A DNA stretch of 64,000 nt from Clonostachys chloroleuca (taxonomy: Eukaryota; Ascomycota; Sordariomycetes; Hypocreales; Bionectriaceae): NCBI GenBank assembly GCA_037952775.1, contig JBANAY010000003.1, positions 36,208,001 through 36,272,000 of the forward strand, given 5' to 3'. This document shows, piece after piece, positions 1 through 11,803 of the stretch. The notes under the pieces are model-generated. The model was not told the origin of the DNA. It was given only the letters and a program-made list of their open reading frames with translations, and made no database searches. Within the stretch, counting starts at the first letter, position 1. The number at the start of each line of letters is the position of its first letter. The position numbers were made by a program, and so were the translations under genes.

Positions 1-78
1 AGCATCCCAAACTTTGTCCCAATGATTTGATATCAAGGGTGTTAATCCTTGCAACTCGAAGCGGGACCTTCTCCATGT

Positions 79-2002
79 TTAACTATTCTCGCCGTTCGCT
101 GCCTTGGGAACGGCGCCAGTCCCATGTCTCGGCATGTATCGCTTGAAAGCCTGCTTCGCCAAGGCAGGGTTTTCCACCGCTGCTAGTGCAGCCTCGCGCT
201 TGCTCGGCTGTCCTGACTCCCAATTCTCGCGATCATCCAGGTCGCTCACAGCCGAGCTAAGACTGCTATCGCTAACGTTCATCACAACATTCATGATTCG
301 ACCCGATTGCTTCTTCGCATTGCGTCGGGCCTCTTTAATTGCTTGCAGTTCCTCATCATCGCTAGATTTGGTAGTTATTTTCAAGCCTGGCAGATTTTCC
401 TCCAGAAATTGTTGCAAGTCAGGCAGAATGCGCTTGTCGGGGCGATAGGTTCCGGAGTCGTTATCGATAACCAACTCGTACTGGGACACGTCTCGCACAG
501 GTGAAGGTCTTCGTGAACTGGTACTGGGCCGTGGAACATCAATCCTGTCCTCTTCATGTAACCTTGGTTCCTCTCGGTGGCTGTGACGAAGCTTTTGGAC
601 GAAGAATTCGCCCGAGCAGGCCACATACGTTGCCACGTTGGAATGCATGGTGTGTTTGCTGAGCATGTCGATTCCGAATTCATGGCCGGTTTCGGTGAAA
701 CGCATTAAGGCGTCTAGAGTGATCACGTAGGTAAAGATCCGATTGCCTTCGCCGAACTGTGCGAATTTCAACAGCTGCATCGCTGCCTCTTCCGAGCGGG
801 CCTCGAATGCACCATACTCGGTAGATGAATCAAAATTATACACTCTGCGGTGCTGCTTGTGCAAAGCGGCGTTAAGAATCTTGCCGCGGAGACCCTTTGA
901 CATGAACATGGAGCTGATAATCGGCCGAAACTCTACATAGCGATGATACAGCCGCGACGGAACTGGTCCCTGAAGCTGCATTTCAACGGCTTGGAAACTA
1001 TAGGCATTATTCAGTAAATAGATTGTGGGAACAGTCACCCAGAATGTGTACTCACTCGTATTTCTCTGTCTTCCTTTCGGTCTTCTTTGGTGTCGGTTGC
1101 TCTCCCTCACCACCCCGGTTCTCATCATCTTCAACATCAACTTTTGTACCAACAAGGCGACCAATCATAGGACTGAAGTGTCTAAAGTAGGTGGTAGGGC
1201 CGAGAGTGCACATCTGAGCATAGGGAGGATCTGACTTGCCCAGGATCTCAATGCTGATCCAGAGATGGGGCGTCATATGAAAATTATGGGTGAGAATGCC
1301 AGTGATGCCTTTGAATAAGAAGGCTCGTTTGCTGATCATGTGGCGCTTTGCTTGGAACTCCTTTCCTGGTAACGGGATGGGGTCCCCTTGATCCTCAATT
1401 TTTGGGACCTTGATGGTGACATTGCCCAATCTGTCATCACTATCGGGGTAATCCTCATCATAGATTCGGCACTTGAGTTGGAAGCCTGTAGGAGGAACAT
1501 TTGCGACAATCCACTCGTCTTCCCACTCAGGCTCAGTTGTCCTTCTAAGGGTGCGTGTCCGGTGAGTTAAGTCGGGGTCCTCCTTGTGTCGTTTGGGGCT
1601 TGAAGTCTTCAAGGTAGCCACAAGGAACGGGTCTGAGGACATGGATGAGAGATCCGACGGGGGCAAATTTGATGCCCGGTGAAAGATAAATTTGAGTGTA
1701 TAGCCTTGGGGAACGTTGGGGAGTGGAGTATCATCATATCCACCAGGAGGACCTCTGTGGGTGAGCGCCCGGAGAGGGCGGCCGAATGTATGGGTTTTGC
1801 GCGGCGCTGGCTTACCGTCACCGCCATTGGTATTGCCGTTGGCGAATGCGACCTTCTCGTTGCTGGGCCCGTTGGAGGGCCCATTGGAAGTAGCTGGTTC
1901 AGGGGCAGAGACCTGCTCGGCTGGCGACTCATCGGTGCCGTTTGTGCCGTTTGCGCCGTTTGCGCCGTTTGCGCCGTTTATGGCATTGTTTTGCTCCGCC
2001 AT
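79..2002 (-). CDS. C2 domain protein, 621 aa, two exons
   Basis: Exons (minus strand) 2002..1056 and 997..79, with a 58 nt intron (GTGAGT...CTATAG, branch-like ACTGAAT). The join is in frame and gives 621 residues. Residues about 1-75 are low complexity with an Ala-Asn-Gly tandem repeat. Residues about 101-205 form a C2 domain: a YTLKFIFHRASNLP strand, SSDPF, an EPEWEDEW strand and YDEDYPDSDD, whose acidic residues could bind calcium. The second exon starts FQAVEMQLQGP and carries a long conserved-looking, probably globular stretch followed by a polar tail. C2 domains bind lipid or proteins, so a membrane-linked role is likely, but the specific function is unknown. The start is the first ATG of the open frame. 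The family assignment is firm; the role is inferred. Confidence 0.85.
1935..1983. repeat. Nine-base coding tandem repeat
   Basis: The unit gccgtttgc is repeated about five times inside the 5' end of the C2-domain gene. It encodes Gly-Ala-Asn repeats near the N terminus. This is a slippage-prone low-complexity tract. Confidence 0.8.
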
Positions 2003-4749
2003 TTGCGCGCAAGTTCAGGCTGGTGATGGATCTCGATGCTGGAGTGAGGGGGAAGTTGGTGATGGACAGAGGATGTGCCTCAACCAGCCAGACGCCACAT
2101 CAGCATATATATGGATGACGAGACGGTCACATTGGGAGACGGCAATCTCAACGGATGCCACCAGCACGGTAATAATTAGGACAAAAGCTCATGCTGATGA
2201 TCCGGATGAAACGGCACAGTAGGAAGTGTGGCTGGGCCACGGGGCTAACGAACACCACAATCTCAGAGTAATAAAAGCACAGCTCCCTTGGAAGGCCTCG
2301 ACTGCGGCCCCGGCCCGAACTCTCTTGGCGGGCTTTCTTTGGGGAACGATGGTCTGTTGTCGCAACCAACAAGGCCGAGTTGCAATTGACGTCAGCGCGC
2401 GATTGGCTGTATCATTGGTCCCAGCGCTCATGAACTGCCTCTGTAGTACAGGGCGGTACGCCGGCCTGTCCACTAACGGAGTCAGACCAGCCCATGTTGC
2501 TTTTTAATTTCGACATTCAGCCTGAGACGCAGCCAAGATTTTCCAAGAAGCAAACGATTACGCGTCCTCCATGCGCCAAACTTTGGCATTTGCTAAGACT
2601 TATCGTGACCACATGTTTTACATCTTTCCTATGGACGACTCAATTGATCCTCGTCAAATCCACGTCAATGTAGTTCCGGTAGGCCGCGGCCACCCGTTTA
2701 ATCCCTGTCAATATTGTGAGGCGGTGGATTGCCAACCTTAATTGCACTCTGACACCCTCTCTAGGAGAACAATGAGGCAATGGCATATGGCATCTCAAAT
2801 GCCATCGTGCCTTGAAAACCCTAACCTACGAGGACGACACAACCTCGGACATTTCGACCCTTAGGCAGGGAGTATGTCTGACATTTCGCCACATCACATC
2901 CGAGGGTCATGAGAGTCAGTAGTTAGAGTAGTACTCAACTCTTGGCAACTACAAGTGGCACTCGCGTCAGCCAGTTCACCATGCCAACTGGAATGCAGGG
3001 TCTGGTCCGTTGCTGTCCCTTGTTCAAATGGGGGTTTCGAAGAATCAGTACTTATCTGTCCACGCAACAGGCCAAGAGTTGAGCCTCCGTAGCTGCTCCA
3101 GCCGAGCTTACACGGCCCGCTCCGATCCTTGAATGGATGGCCATGGTCACATGAAGGGCTTTACTCGATCACAACTAATTCAGCTGGACGTGGCACCTCA
3201 TAGTTTACATCAACTGCCTGCCTTCACAGTACATAACAGCCCTCAGCCCATTGTTAGGGTACACGTCGATGTCGGACGACCTTAGAGCTTCATCCTAAAC
3301 GACCGAGATGCTGCTCACATTGTAATATCTCATGTAGCCTGGGCACGACGCTCAAATCCCCATTGTCGGAAGTGGACATTTCGATTACGCACTTATTATA
3401 CGTGCTGTCTAACTGCTGAAGTTTTTTTTTATTTTTTTATTTTTTATTTTTTTTGCATCATGGTCAAAGAAGCGAACCAATGCTTCGGATCGCTTCCCTT
3501 TCATTTTCTATCCTACTTAATCCGAAGGTCCTTCATTCTGGCTCCCGATATGCAGCCTTGAAATACCATCCTGGCCAAAAATGCAACATGCACCAATTAC
3601 TCATAGGGCATGGATAGCTCACAGAACCTCCTCCAGGACCTCGAAATCCGGCTAATGCCTTCCCAGACATCGTCCCAAATTCAACGGTGGTGAGCTGGAG
3701 GACGGGGCGAGGGGCAAGGCAATGGTCACTAAGCAAGCTCAAGCCACAGAAGTGGCTGGTGACCTTACATAAGACAAAAGGCGGAAATGGGAGTCGAAGG
3801 AAAGCAAGTCACGTGCACCTTCGAACCATTACTCGGTGAGGGAATACTCTTGGTGCTGTAGTAGGTACCTATGTTCCACAGAAGATATCATGCTTCCTGA
3901 GGTGCAGGTACTTTGTCTGCAGGGTCTTGACACGCATCATGTATCTTTATGTACTCTGAAGTACACTCCTGACGTGAGAAGCCCCGTCCAGATTAAATTT
4001 GGCTTCAATCTCACCCGCGTACGAGGTACTTCAGTACCTCCCTTGGCTGGTACTAGTAAACCCTTTTCGATGAGACGCCAAGAACTTGCACTCTGAATTG
4101 AAAGAGAATGAGGCATTCTGAGTAATTACTTACGCTCTCTGCCCGTTCTCATGCTCAACAACAGCACCAGGATAGATATGACTGAGTCAAGCTCTTCAGC
4201 CTAGGTACCTAAGGGGCAGGGGGAAAGGGACAAGATGATACTATACTATACGGCCCATCTAGGTGGGGCAGGTATCGATACTTGCTTTCTCTCCCCTCGT
4301 CCACTCCCCGCTACGATGTCAGCGCCAGATAGCCTAGACCTAGAATACGCTGATTTCCCTAATTTCAGTAATGTCCATCATGGAAATTTCGTTCAAGTTC
4401 TCAGGTCCTGTGCTGGAAAGCCCACTGGCTATTTGGCAGATAGTTCGATGTGCCATGGTGCAGATTAGTGGCTGTGCTCTGCCCCTCAACAATCCACCCA
4501 GGATTCTGGGATAGCAAGCACAAGCTTGTGGATAGAGGAGCCACGTCTTTGCCCACGTTCATTGGCAGATGGGAGGCCATTGGCTTTTCGTCATTTTTTG
4601 GGACGTTGCACCCCGCCGTCGATCCGCCTCCGCCCCACCATCACCAATCCGAGGGGAGGACGAAGAGCTTCCAAAAGTTAACAGCTCCCCCTCCCTGAGT
4701 GAGCTTTCAGCTTGCCCTTTTTATTCTTTCATCTACACCTGCATATTCC
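2003..4749. other. Intergenic, divergent promoter region
   Basis: This 2.7 kb lies between the divergently transcribed C2-domain and FKBP genes. I see only short open frames without conserved features. An A/T tract sits at 3422-3454. No tRNA or repeat element was recognised. Confidence 0.6.
3422..3454. repeat. T-rich low-complexity tract
   Basis: About 33 bases consist almost only of T runs broken by single A residues, within the intergenic region. It could be a nucleosome-depleting poly(dA:dT) element; nothing else marks it. Confidence 0.6.
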
Positions 4750-4791
4750 ATGTTCCGGTTTTCTAAAGCATTTCTACGGCAATCAGCAAAA

Positions 4792-5464
4792 ATGGGTGTT
4801 GAGAAGATACATGTTCATAAGGAAGGTACTGGCCCTCAGCCTGTCAAGGATCAGGTCGTCACCATCGAGTACACTGGCTGGCTCAAGGACGCCACCCAGG
4901 AGAATAAGAAGGGCAAGCAGTACGATTTCCATGCCCAGTTCGATTGTAGAAGTCTGTCTCACTCACCTTTTCTAGATTCGACACCTCCGTTGGCCGAGGC
5001 GACTTCGTTGTGAAGATCGGTGTTGGTCAAGTCATCCGAGGTATGACTTGCGTCCAATCTTTTTCTATCCTATTCAGACCAAGCTAACAATCATCCTAGG
5101 CTGGGACGAGGGTGTCGTCCAAATGAAGGTTGGCGAGAAGGCCACTCTGGACATCTCAAGGTATGGTTATATACTGTGTTGTGACCATTTGTCGTCTAAC
5201 TAACGCCTCTCTCCAGTGACTTTGGCTACGGTAGTCGGTAAGATATCTCCTTCTAGCCAGCCATCTAACGCTATCTACTTTTGGCTTGATTCGTCGTGTG
5301 AAGCTTCACTTTCGAACAAACTATTGACTCTTCTTAACAGCGGCTTCCCCGGCGCCATCCCTCCCAACTCTGACCTCATCTTGTAAGTCTCGTCTCACAC
5401 TCGTTGCATTTTAGATGGCTAATCCTCTTCAAACAGTGATGTTGAGCTCAAGAAGGTCCAGTAG
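4792..5464 (+). CDS. FKBP12-type peptidyl-prolyl cis-trans isomerase
   Basis: Six exons: 4792..4919, 4976..5040, 5100..5160, 5217..5237, 5341..5382, 5437..5464. They join in frame to 114 aa, close to the 107-114 aa usual for FKBP12. Family landmarks in order are VTIEYTGWL, QFDTSVGRGDFV, IGVGQVIRGWDEG, MKVGEKATLDIS, GFPGAIPPNSDLIFDVEL. These include the drug/substrate pocket residues (Tyr, Phe-Asp, Val-Ile, Trp). It catalyses proline isomerisation and would be the rapamycin/FK506 receptor. The first donor is GTACGA; that junction restores the conserved GKQFDTS. The frame stays open upstream, with in-frame ATG codons at 4750 and 4699. Starting at 4750 adds 14 residues rich in Arg/Lys/Phe/Ser that look like a mitochondrial presequence, so two isoforms are plausible. 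Confidence 0.93.
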
Positions 5465-6555
5465 ATCAAGGGTTCAGAATAGAACTAGAGGTTGGGTGCG
5501 CAACCCAGGGTGGCAGGAAAAGAGAAGGATTACTTACACTGTTCACCACTTGGATACAAGGGATTCCGTCCCATATGAATGGTGTCCATAAATATAAAGC
5601 TCTAAATTCCTCAATTGATTATACTTTGACCACATTCGTTGCAAGTTCACTGCAGCAGTATCAGGATGAATTCAACCCGCAAGTACCTAGCCAGTGCTCC
5701 CAAGGATCGCATTGATTTTGGGACGATCACCTGGATGCATTAACCACCACGCAAGAAGCTGCCAATCGATAGACTCTAGCTATTAGTAATCAAATGGGTG
5801 TGCTGCTCAGAAACAGCACCAAATCCCAAGCCGAGATTCCATCATGCCAGAATCCAAATACTTCGTCCAACTACATTTGTAATCCCTCTTGAAGATGGTT
5901 AGACTGCTCACTTGAGTCAGATGTGAGCTTTGTGCAGGTCATTCGACCAGAGAATGATGCGCCTGCCCTGCTTGCTAAAGCCAAAATGTGGAACTGGAAT
6001 TATCTAGAAGGCAAGCTAGAATGGCCAATCAGCGGCATCCAAAGAGCTTTATCGCCCCACCTGCCCACCAACCGTGGTTGCCCCTCACCTCACAGCCTCA
6101 GCTCCTGACAGGCTGCCTAAAGGTACGTGGATACCTCGACTTGACGCATTGCGATTACCTCATCTCTTAAGAGCGACCTGACACCTTACCTCTTCGATCG
6201 TCGTCGTCGTCCTGATCGTAATATCGCTCCTACAACTCTCCCACAATAACCAACCCGACCTACACCCCCGATCTACGAGGAACAGGCGACTGTTCCGTAC
6301 ACTTCTCTCCCGCTTGCGACGTAACTGGCGGGGTAGCTCGACCTGGTGCTGGATCACCTGGTGTCGACCAACGCGACGTCTTCCAAGATTTCGCATCCAC
6401 GGGCCAGCACAGTGACGCTGGGGAAGCGAAAGCTCTCCAACGGGGAGCTCCAAGACACATCTACTAAAAGGCTAGCCACTGTACGTCATCGCCAGCGGCT
6501 CGGGCAATAGCAAAGCCCATCTGTTGCTAATACCTCTCCAAACCAGGAATCCAAG
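5465..6555 (+). promoter_or_regulatory. Intergenic and UBA1 5' leader with an intron
   Basis: No conserved open frame is seen here. The stretch holds the FKBP 3' end and the UBA1 promoter and leader. A likely 5' UTR intron runs 6481..6546: GTACGT donor, a TGCTAATAC branch region, and a CCAAACCAG acceptor 9 bases before the UBA1 ATG. Confidence 0.55.
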
Positions 6556-9500
6556 ATGGCCGACGTTGATATGGCAACCCAACTGCAGGTCGACGGCTCT
6601 GTTGTCGGCACTACAGAGATCGATGAGTCCCTCTACAGTCGACAGCTTTACGTCCTAGGACACGAGGCGATGAAGCGCATGGGTGCTTCCAATGTCTTGA
6701 TTGTTGGTCTCAAGGGTCTAGGTGTTGAGATTGCCAAGAACATCGCCTTGGCTGGTGTCAAGAGCCTTACCCTCTACGATCCTTCTCCCGTAGAAATTTC
6801 AGACCTTTCCAGCCAGTTCTTCCTCACACCGGCCGACGTCGGCAAGCCTCGTGATGAGGTTACAGTCCCCCGAGTTGCCGAGCTGAACGCTTATACTCCA
6901 GTGAAGGCCCATCAGTCTGGCGGGTAAGATAACAAATACAAAATCCCTGGTAGCATGGTGTGTTTCCGGCTAACCTAGAATCATGTTAGGCTTGAGCATG
7001 AGCTCTCTCAATTCGATAATTACCAGGTAGTAGTACTTACCAACGTTCCTCTTCGGGCCCAGAAGGCTATCGCCGATTACTGTCACACCAAGGGAATCTA
7101 CACCGTTATCGCCGATACTTTTGGTCTCTTTGGATCTATCTTCTGTGACTTTGGTGAGAAGTTCACCGTCATGGACCCCACTGGCGAGACGCCTTCGAGC
7201 GGTATCATTGCTGGAATCGATGAAGAGGGCTTGGTTTCTGCTCTAGACGAGACACGCCATGGTTTGGAGGATGGCGACTATGTCACCTTCTCCGAGGTCG
7301 AGGGAATGGAAGGTCTAAATGGTTCTGAGCCTCGTAAGATTTCTGTCAAGGGCCCTTACACCTTCTCCATTGGTGATGTGTCTGGTCTTGGTCAGTACAA
7401 GCGGGGTGGAATCTATCAACAGGTCAAGATGCCCAAGGTTATCGATTACAAGAACTTCACTACCGCCCTGAAGGAGCCCGAATTTGTCATGTCTGACTTT
7501 GCCAAATTCGATCGTCCCCAGCAACTCCACCTAGGATTTCAAGCCCTTCACGCATTCCAGGTTGCCAAGAACCGCCTTCCCAACCCCCATCATGAGGAGG
7601 ATGCGATTATTGTGCTCGAGGCTGCGAAGAGGTTCGCCGCCGAGGAGAAGCTGGAAGTTGAGTTCGACGAGAAACTCATCAAGGAGCTCAGCTACCAAGC
7701 GAAGGGTGATCTCAGCCCAATGGCTGCTCTATTTGGCGGAATTGCTGCTCAGGAAGTGCTCAAGGCAGTATCTGGAAAGTTCCAGCCAATCAACCAGTGG
7801 TTCTACTTTGATTCTCTTGAATCTCTTCCTACTAGTGTTCAGAGGAATGCTGAGACCTGCAAGCCCACCGGCAGCCGCTATGACGGGCAGATTGCCGTCT
7901 TCGGCACAGAGTATCAAGAGAAGATTGCCAACCTCAAGCAGTTCCTTGTGGGTGCCGGAGCCATTGGATGCGAGACATTGAAGAATTGGGCAATGATGGG
8001 ACTGGGAACTGGCCCCAAGGGCAAGATCTGGGTCACGGATAATGATTCTATCGAAAAGAGCAATTTGAACCGCCAGTTCCTTTTCCGTGCTGCCGATGTC
8101 GGCAGTATGAAGAGTGACCGAGCTGCCTTGGCTGTTCAGCGCATGAACCCGGATCTGGATGGACACATCGAGACTTTCAAGGAGCGTATTGGCCCTGAGA
8201 CTGAACATGTGTTCAATGAAGATTTCTGGCAGGCTCTTGATGGAGTTACCAACGCTCTGGACAACGTCGAGGCTCGCACCTACGTTGATCGCCGATGCGT
8301 ATTTTTCCGCAAGCCTCTACTCGAAAGTGGCACTCTAGGAACCAAGGGCAACACCCAGGTTGTCTTACCCCATATAACGGAGTCCTACTCATCCTCTCAG
8401 GACCCCCTGAGAAGGAATTCCCCATGTGCACAATTCGCAGCTTCCCCAACCGAATCGAGCATACTATTGCCTGGGCCAAGGAATACATGTTCGAGAGATG
8501 TTTCGTCAAGGCACCCCAGACTGTGAACTTGTACCTGACTCAGCCCAACTTTTTGGAGACGACATTGAAGCAGGGAGGGAACCAGAAGGATACCCTGGAA
8601 ACCATCCGCAACTACCTCACTACCGAGCGACCTCGCACATTTGAGGACTGCATTGCTTGGGCCAGAAACCAATTCGAAACCGAATTCTCCAACAAGGTTC
8701 AGCAGCTTCTGTACAACTTCCCCAAGGATGCAGAGACCTCGACCGGTACCCCCTTCTGGTCTGGTCCAAAGCGCGCCCCTGACGCCCTCAAATTCGACCC
8801 CAACAACCCTACGCACTTTGCTTTCATTGTTGCGGGGGCGAACCTCCACGCCTTCAACTTCAATATCAAGTCGCCAGGGAATGATAGGTTAATCTACCTT
8901 AAAGAGCTCGAGAACACTATTGTGCCTGATTTCTCCCCTGACTCGAACGTGAAGATCCAGGTTGATGACAAAGAGCCCGTAAGTTTTCTTCACACTCTCC
9001 GCTGCTTAGATTTTTCTTTTACCGACCTAAAACTAACTTGCATATGAAGGACCCGAATGCAGGTGCTACGGATGATGATGATGACCTGAGCAAGCTCACC
9101 GCCAGTCTGCCATCACCCAGCACACTGGCTGGATTCCAGCTCACCCCTGTGGACTTTGAGAAGGACGACGACAGCAACCATCACATCGATTTCATTACTG
9201 CCTGCAGCAACCTGCGAGCAGAAAACTACAAGATCGAGCCTGCAGATCGCCATAAGACCAAGTTTATTGCTGGAAAGATCATTCCTGCCATCGCTACCAC
9301 AACCGCTTTGGTCACTGGTCTGATTGGCCTCGAGCTGTACAAGGTCATTGATGGAAAAGATGATATCGAGCAATACAAGAACGGCTTCATCAACCTTGCA
9401 CTTCCCTTCTTCGGGTTCAGTGAGCCTATTGCCAGTCCCAAGGTGGAGTACAAGGGTCCTGAGGGCAAGGTTACACTGGACAAGATATGGGATCGTTTCG

Positions 9501-9778
9501 AGGTAGACGATATTACATTGCAGGAGCTCTTGGATTATTTCAAGAACAAAGGCTTGAGCGTCAGCATGCTGAGCTCAGGGGTCAGCCTCCTGTACGCAAG
9601 CTTCTTCCCTCCTGCCAAGCTCAAGGAGCGTTACGGCCTGAAGCTCAGCAAGTTGGTGGAACACATCTCAAAGAAGCCAATCCCTGCGCACCAGAAGGAG
9701 GTCATCTTTGAAATTGTTGCTGAGGATGTGGATGAGGAAGACGTGGAGGTTCCTTATATCAAAGTCAGGGTACAATAG
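6556..9778 (+). CDS. UBA1: Ubiquitin-activating enzyme E1 (UBA1), with a one-base frame break
   Basis: Exons 6556..6923, 6990..8978 and 9050..9778. The protein would be 1028 aa (yeast Uba1 is 1024) if one missing base is allowed. It activates ubiquitin with ATP and hands it to E2 enzymes, in cytosol and nucleus. Visible parts: an inactive adenylation half ([15 protein letters not shown], then [13 protein letters not shown]), the active adenylation half ([20 protein letters not shown], then [17 protein letters not shown]), the catalytic cysteine in [11 protein letters not shown] (codon 8427-8429, residue about 603), and a C-terminal ubiquitin-fold domain. Oddity: the frame shifts by -1 at the C5 run 8403-8407. 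The protein reads SYSSSQDP in one frame and PEKEFPMC in the next. One extra C restores the family sequence exactly. No intron can explain it, because both flanks are conserved coding sequence. A consensus error is more likely than a dead gene, since E1 is essential. Confidence 0.95.
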
Positions 9779-10345
9779 AGAGTGAAGATGAGACAAGAAA
9801 ACGCGAGTCAAACACAAGCCCAAGGGCTGTGGAATTGCTGGGTTTTGTGAAGATAGACGAGACGAAATGAATAAACCTCGCATTATGATTTATGTTACAT
9901 TGTCCCTGGTACTCGTAAGGTTGGATACTGCCAGCTAGCTGTCTGTATTTCCGCTCTTTGTGATCCAAGGTAGGTATGTTATCCTGTAGACTAGGCTGGC
10001 GATCCTCCAGCACCAGGATCGATTTGGACGACGTTGAAATAGCTCCCGAGACCACGCAATGCGGAAGTGACGACTGAACGCTACAACCCAGCTCCCCAGT
10101 AGGGCTGTAAATTTGTATGGGGGGTTTTATCTAGTGCTGCTTAGCTCCCATTTATTAATCGCCATGGATGCTCACATCATGATGACAACGAAGGGGCTAA
10201 ATGCGGGGAATGCTGGCGGGCTTAGTAACTGCTAACAAAGCGAGCTTCAATAGTATGGTAGCGTAATCAAATGCTAAGCTAGGTGTGAAGCTGCATAATC
10301 TATTTTAGCTCTGGTGAAGTGTGCTGGCATAGGCAGCATGTGGCG
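9779..10345. other. Intergenic between UBA1 and the glutathione transferase gene
   Basis: Contains the UBA1 3' UTR and the promoter of the next gene. No conserved open frame was recognised. Confidence 0.6.
9870..9875 (+). terminator. Candidate polyadenylation signal of UBA1
   Basis: AATAAA lies about 90 bases after the UBA1 stop codon. It is a plausible cleavage/polyadenylation signal; fungal signals are loose, so the call is weak. Confidence 0.4.
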
Positions 10346-11803
10346 ATGGATATGCTTTTGGTATTTAAGAGGGCCGCCGCTGTCCTCAATACCCCTCTTT
10401 CATCAATGACTTCCTCAACAGGTCTCTCTATCGGAGCTCTAAGAAGTACAGGAAGAACACTGAGAGTACCCACGAGAACAGGCAGCTTTTGTTCAGCCCC
10501 AATTGCAAGCATCCGTTTATACCGTACTTCTACTCGCGATCAGCCAACCAAATCGAAGCTACCCGCTCATCAGCAGCAAGTCAGGATGGTAAGCACAAAA
10601 CCTAGGAGGGGAAATGCCACAGTAATATTTAATTAGTCCCCTCGTGACTGACATGCCCTCACAGGCCAGCAAAATTACCGATTGGGTCAGCGTGGGCGAC
10701 AAGTCTGGCGAGTTCAAGCGCCAGGTCAGCTCATTCCGTGACTGGATCTCGCGGGAGGCCGGCGCCCAGTATCCCCCCGAGAAGGGTCGATACCACCTCT
10801 ACGTCAGCTATGCTTGCCCATGGGTATGTGACTAGCGTATTGAAGATACGCGTATTCGGTCTTCTTGAACAGCCACTAATTCGAGTAATTTATTAGGCCT
10901 GCCGTACACTCATTGCCCGCAAGCTCAAGGGGCTGGAGGATATCATCTCTTTCTCAGTCGTCCACTGGCACCTCGGCCAGGGCGGCTGGCGTTTTGTGAC
11001 CAAGGATGAGAAAGAGCCAGGCGAGAATGTGATCCCCGACCCAATTGAGGGCCACGAGGACTTCACCCACCTGAAGCAGGTGTACTTTGAGTCTGAGCCC
11101 GAGTATGCCGCCAGATTCACTGTCCCCGTTCTCTATGACAAGAAGACCAAGCGAATTGTCAGCAACGAGAGCAGCGAGATCTTGCGCATGCTGGCCAGCG
11201 AAGTACGTTTTTCCCCTTCTTCATTCTAGCGTACCAATGTTCACCTCGACGTTACAGTTTGACGACCTCATTGAGGAAAAGTACCGTGCCATCTCCCTGT
11301 ACCCCAAGGAGCTGCAGAAGGACATCGAGGAGGCCCACTCCTGGATCTACGACGGCATCAACAACGGCGTCTACAAGTCCGGGTTCGCCACCACCTACGA
11401 GGCCTACGAGCGCAACGTGGTCGCCCTCTTCGCGGCCCTGGACCGCGCCGAGGAGCACCTCTCCCAGCAGCGGGACGGGCCCTACTGGTTCGGCAAGACG
11501 CTGACCGAGGTCGACGTGCGCCTGTACGTGACCATCGTCCGCTTCGACCCCGTCTACGTCCAGCACTTCAAGTGCAACATCAGGGACATCCGCTCGGGGT
11601 ACCCGGCGCTGCACAGGTGGATGCGCAGCCTGTACTGGGGCGACGCGGCGTTCAGGGACACGACGCAGTTCGACCACATCAAGTGGCACTACATGCGCAG
11701 CCACACTCAGATCAACCCGCTGTCCATCACGCCGCTCGGCCCTCTGCCCCATATCCTGCCGTTGGAGGAGGAGGTCCCTGCGGTGGCGGCTGCCAAGCAG
11801 TAG
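10346..11803 (+). CDS. Omega/xi-class glutathione transferase (S-glutathionyl-hydroquinone reductase type)
   Basis: Exons 10346..10588, 10665..10823, 10897..11202, 11258..11803. The long form is 417 aa. A short form of 337 aa would start at the ATG 10586-10588, which is the last codon of exon 1. The core carries SYACPWACRTL with the catalytic cysteine, then VVHWHLGQGGW, TVPVLYDKKTKRIVSNESSE and a helical C-terminal domain with WFGKTLTEVDVRLY. This matches the ECM4/GTO and bacterial YqjG family, which reduce glutathionyl-hydroquinones and mixed disulfides. The extra N terminus (residues 1-80) is rich in Arg, Ser and Thr with few acidic residues, like a mitochondrial presequence. The short form would be cytosolic or peroxisomal. 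The enzyme class is firm; substrate and location are inferred. Confidence 0.9.

Noticed and set aside
3836..4096. Short plus-strand open frames at 3.8-4.7 kb as genes
   Set aside because: No conserved features and no usable splice pattern; they lie in an ordinary divergent promoter region.
8341..8406. Possible intron (GTTGTC...CTCTCAG) explaining the UBA1 frame change
   Set aside because: The bases inside encode [16 protein letters not shown], which is conserved E1 sequence, so they must be coding.
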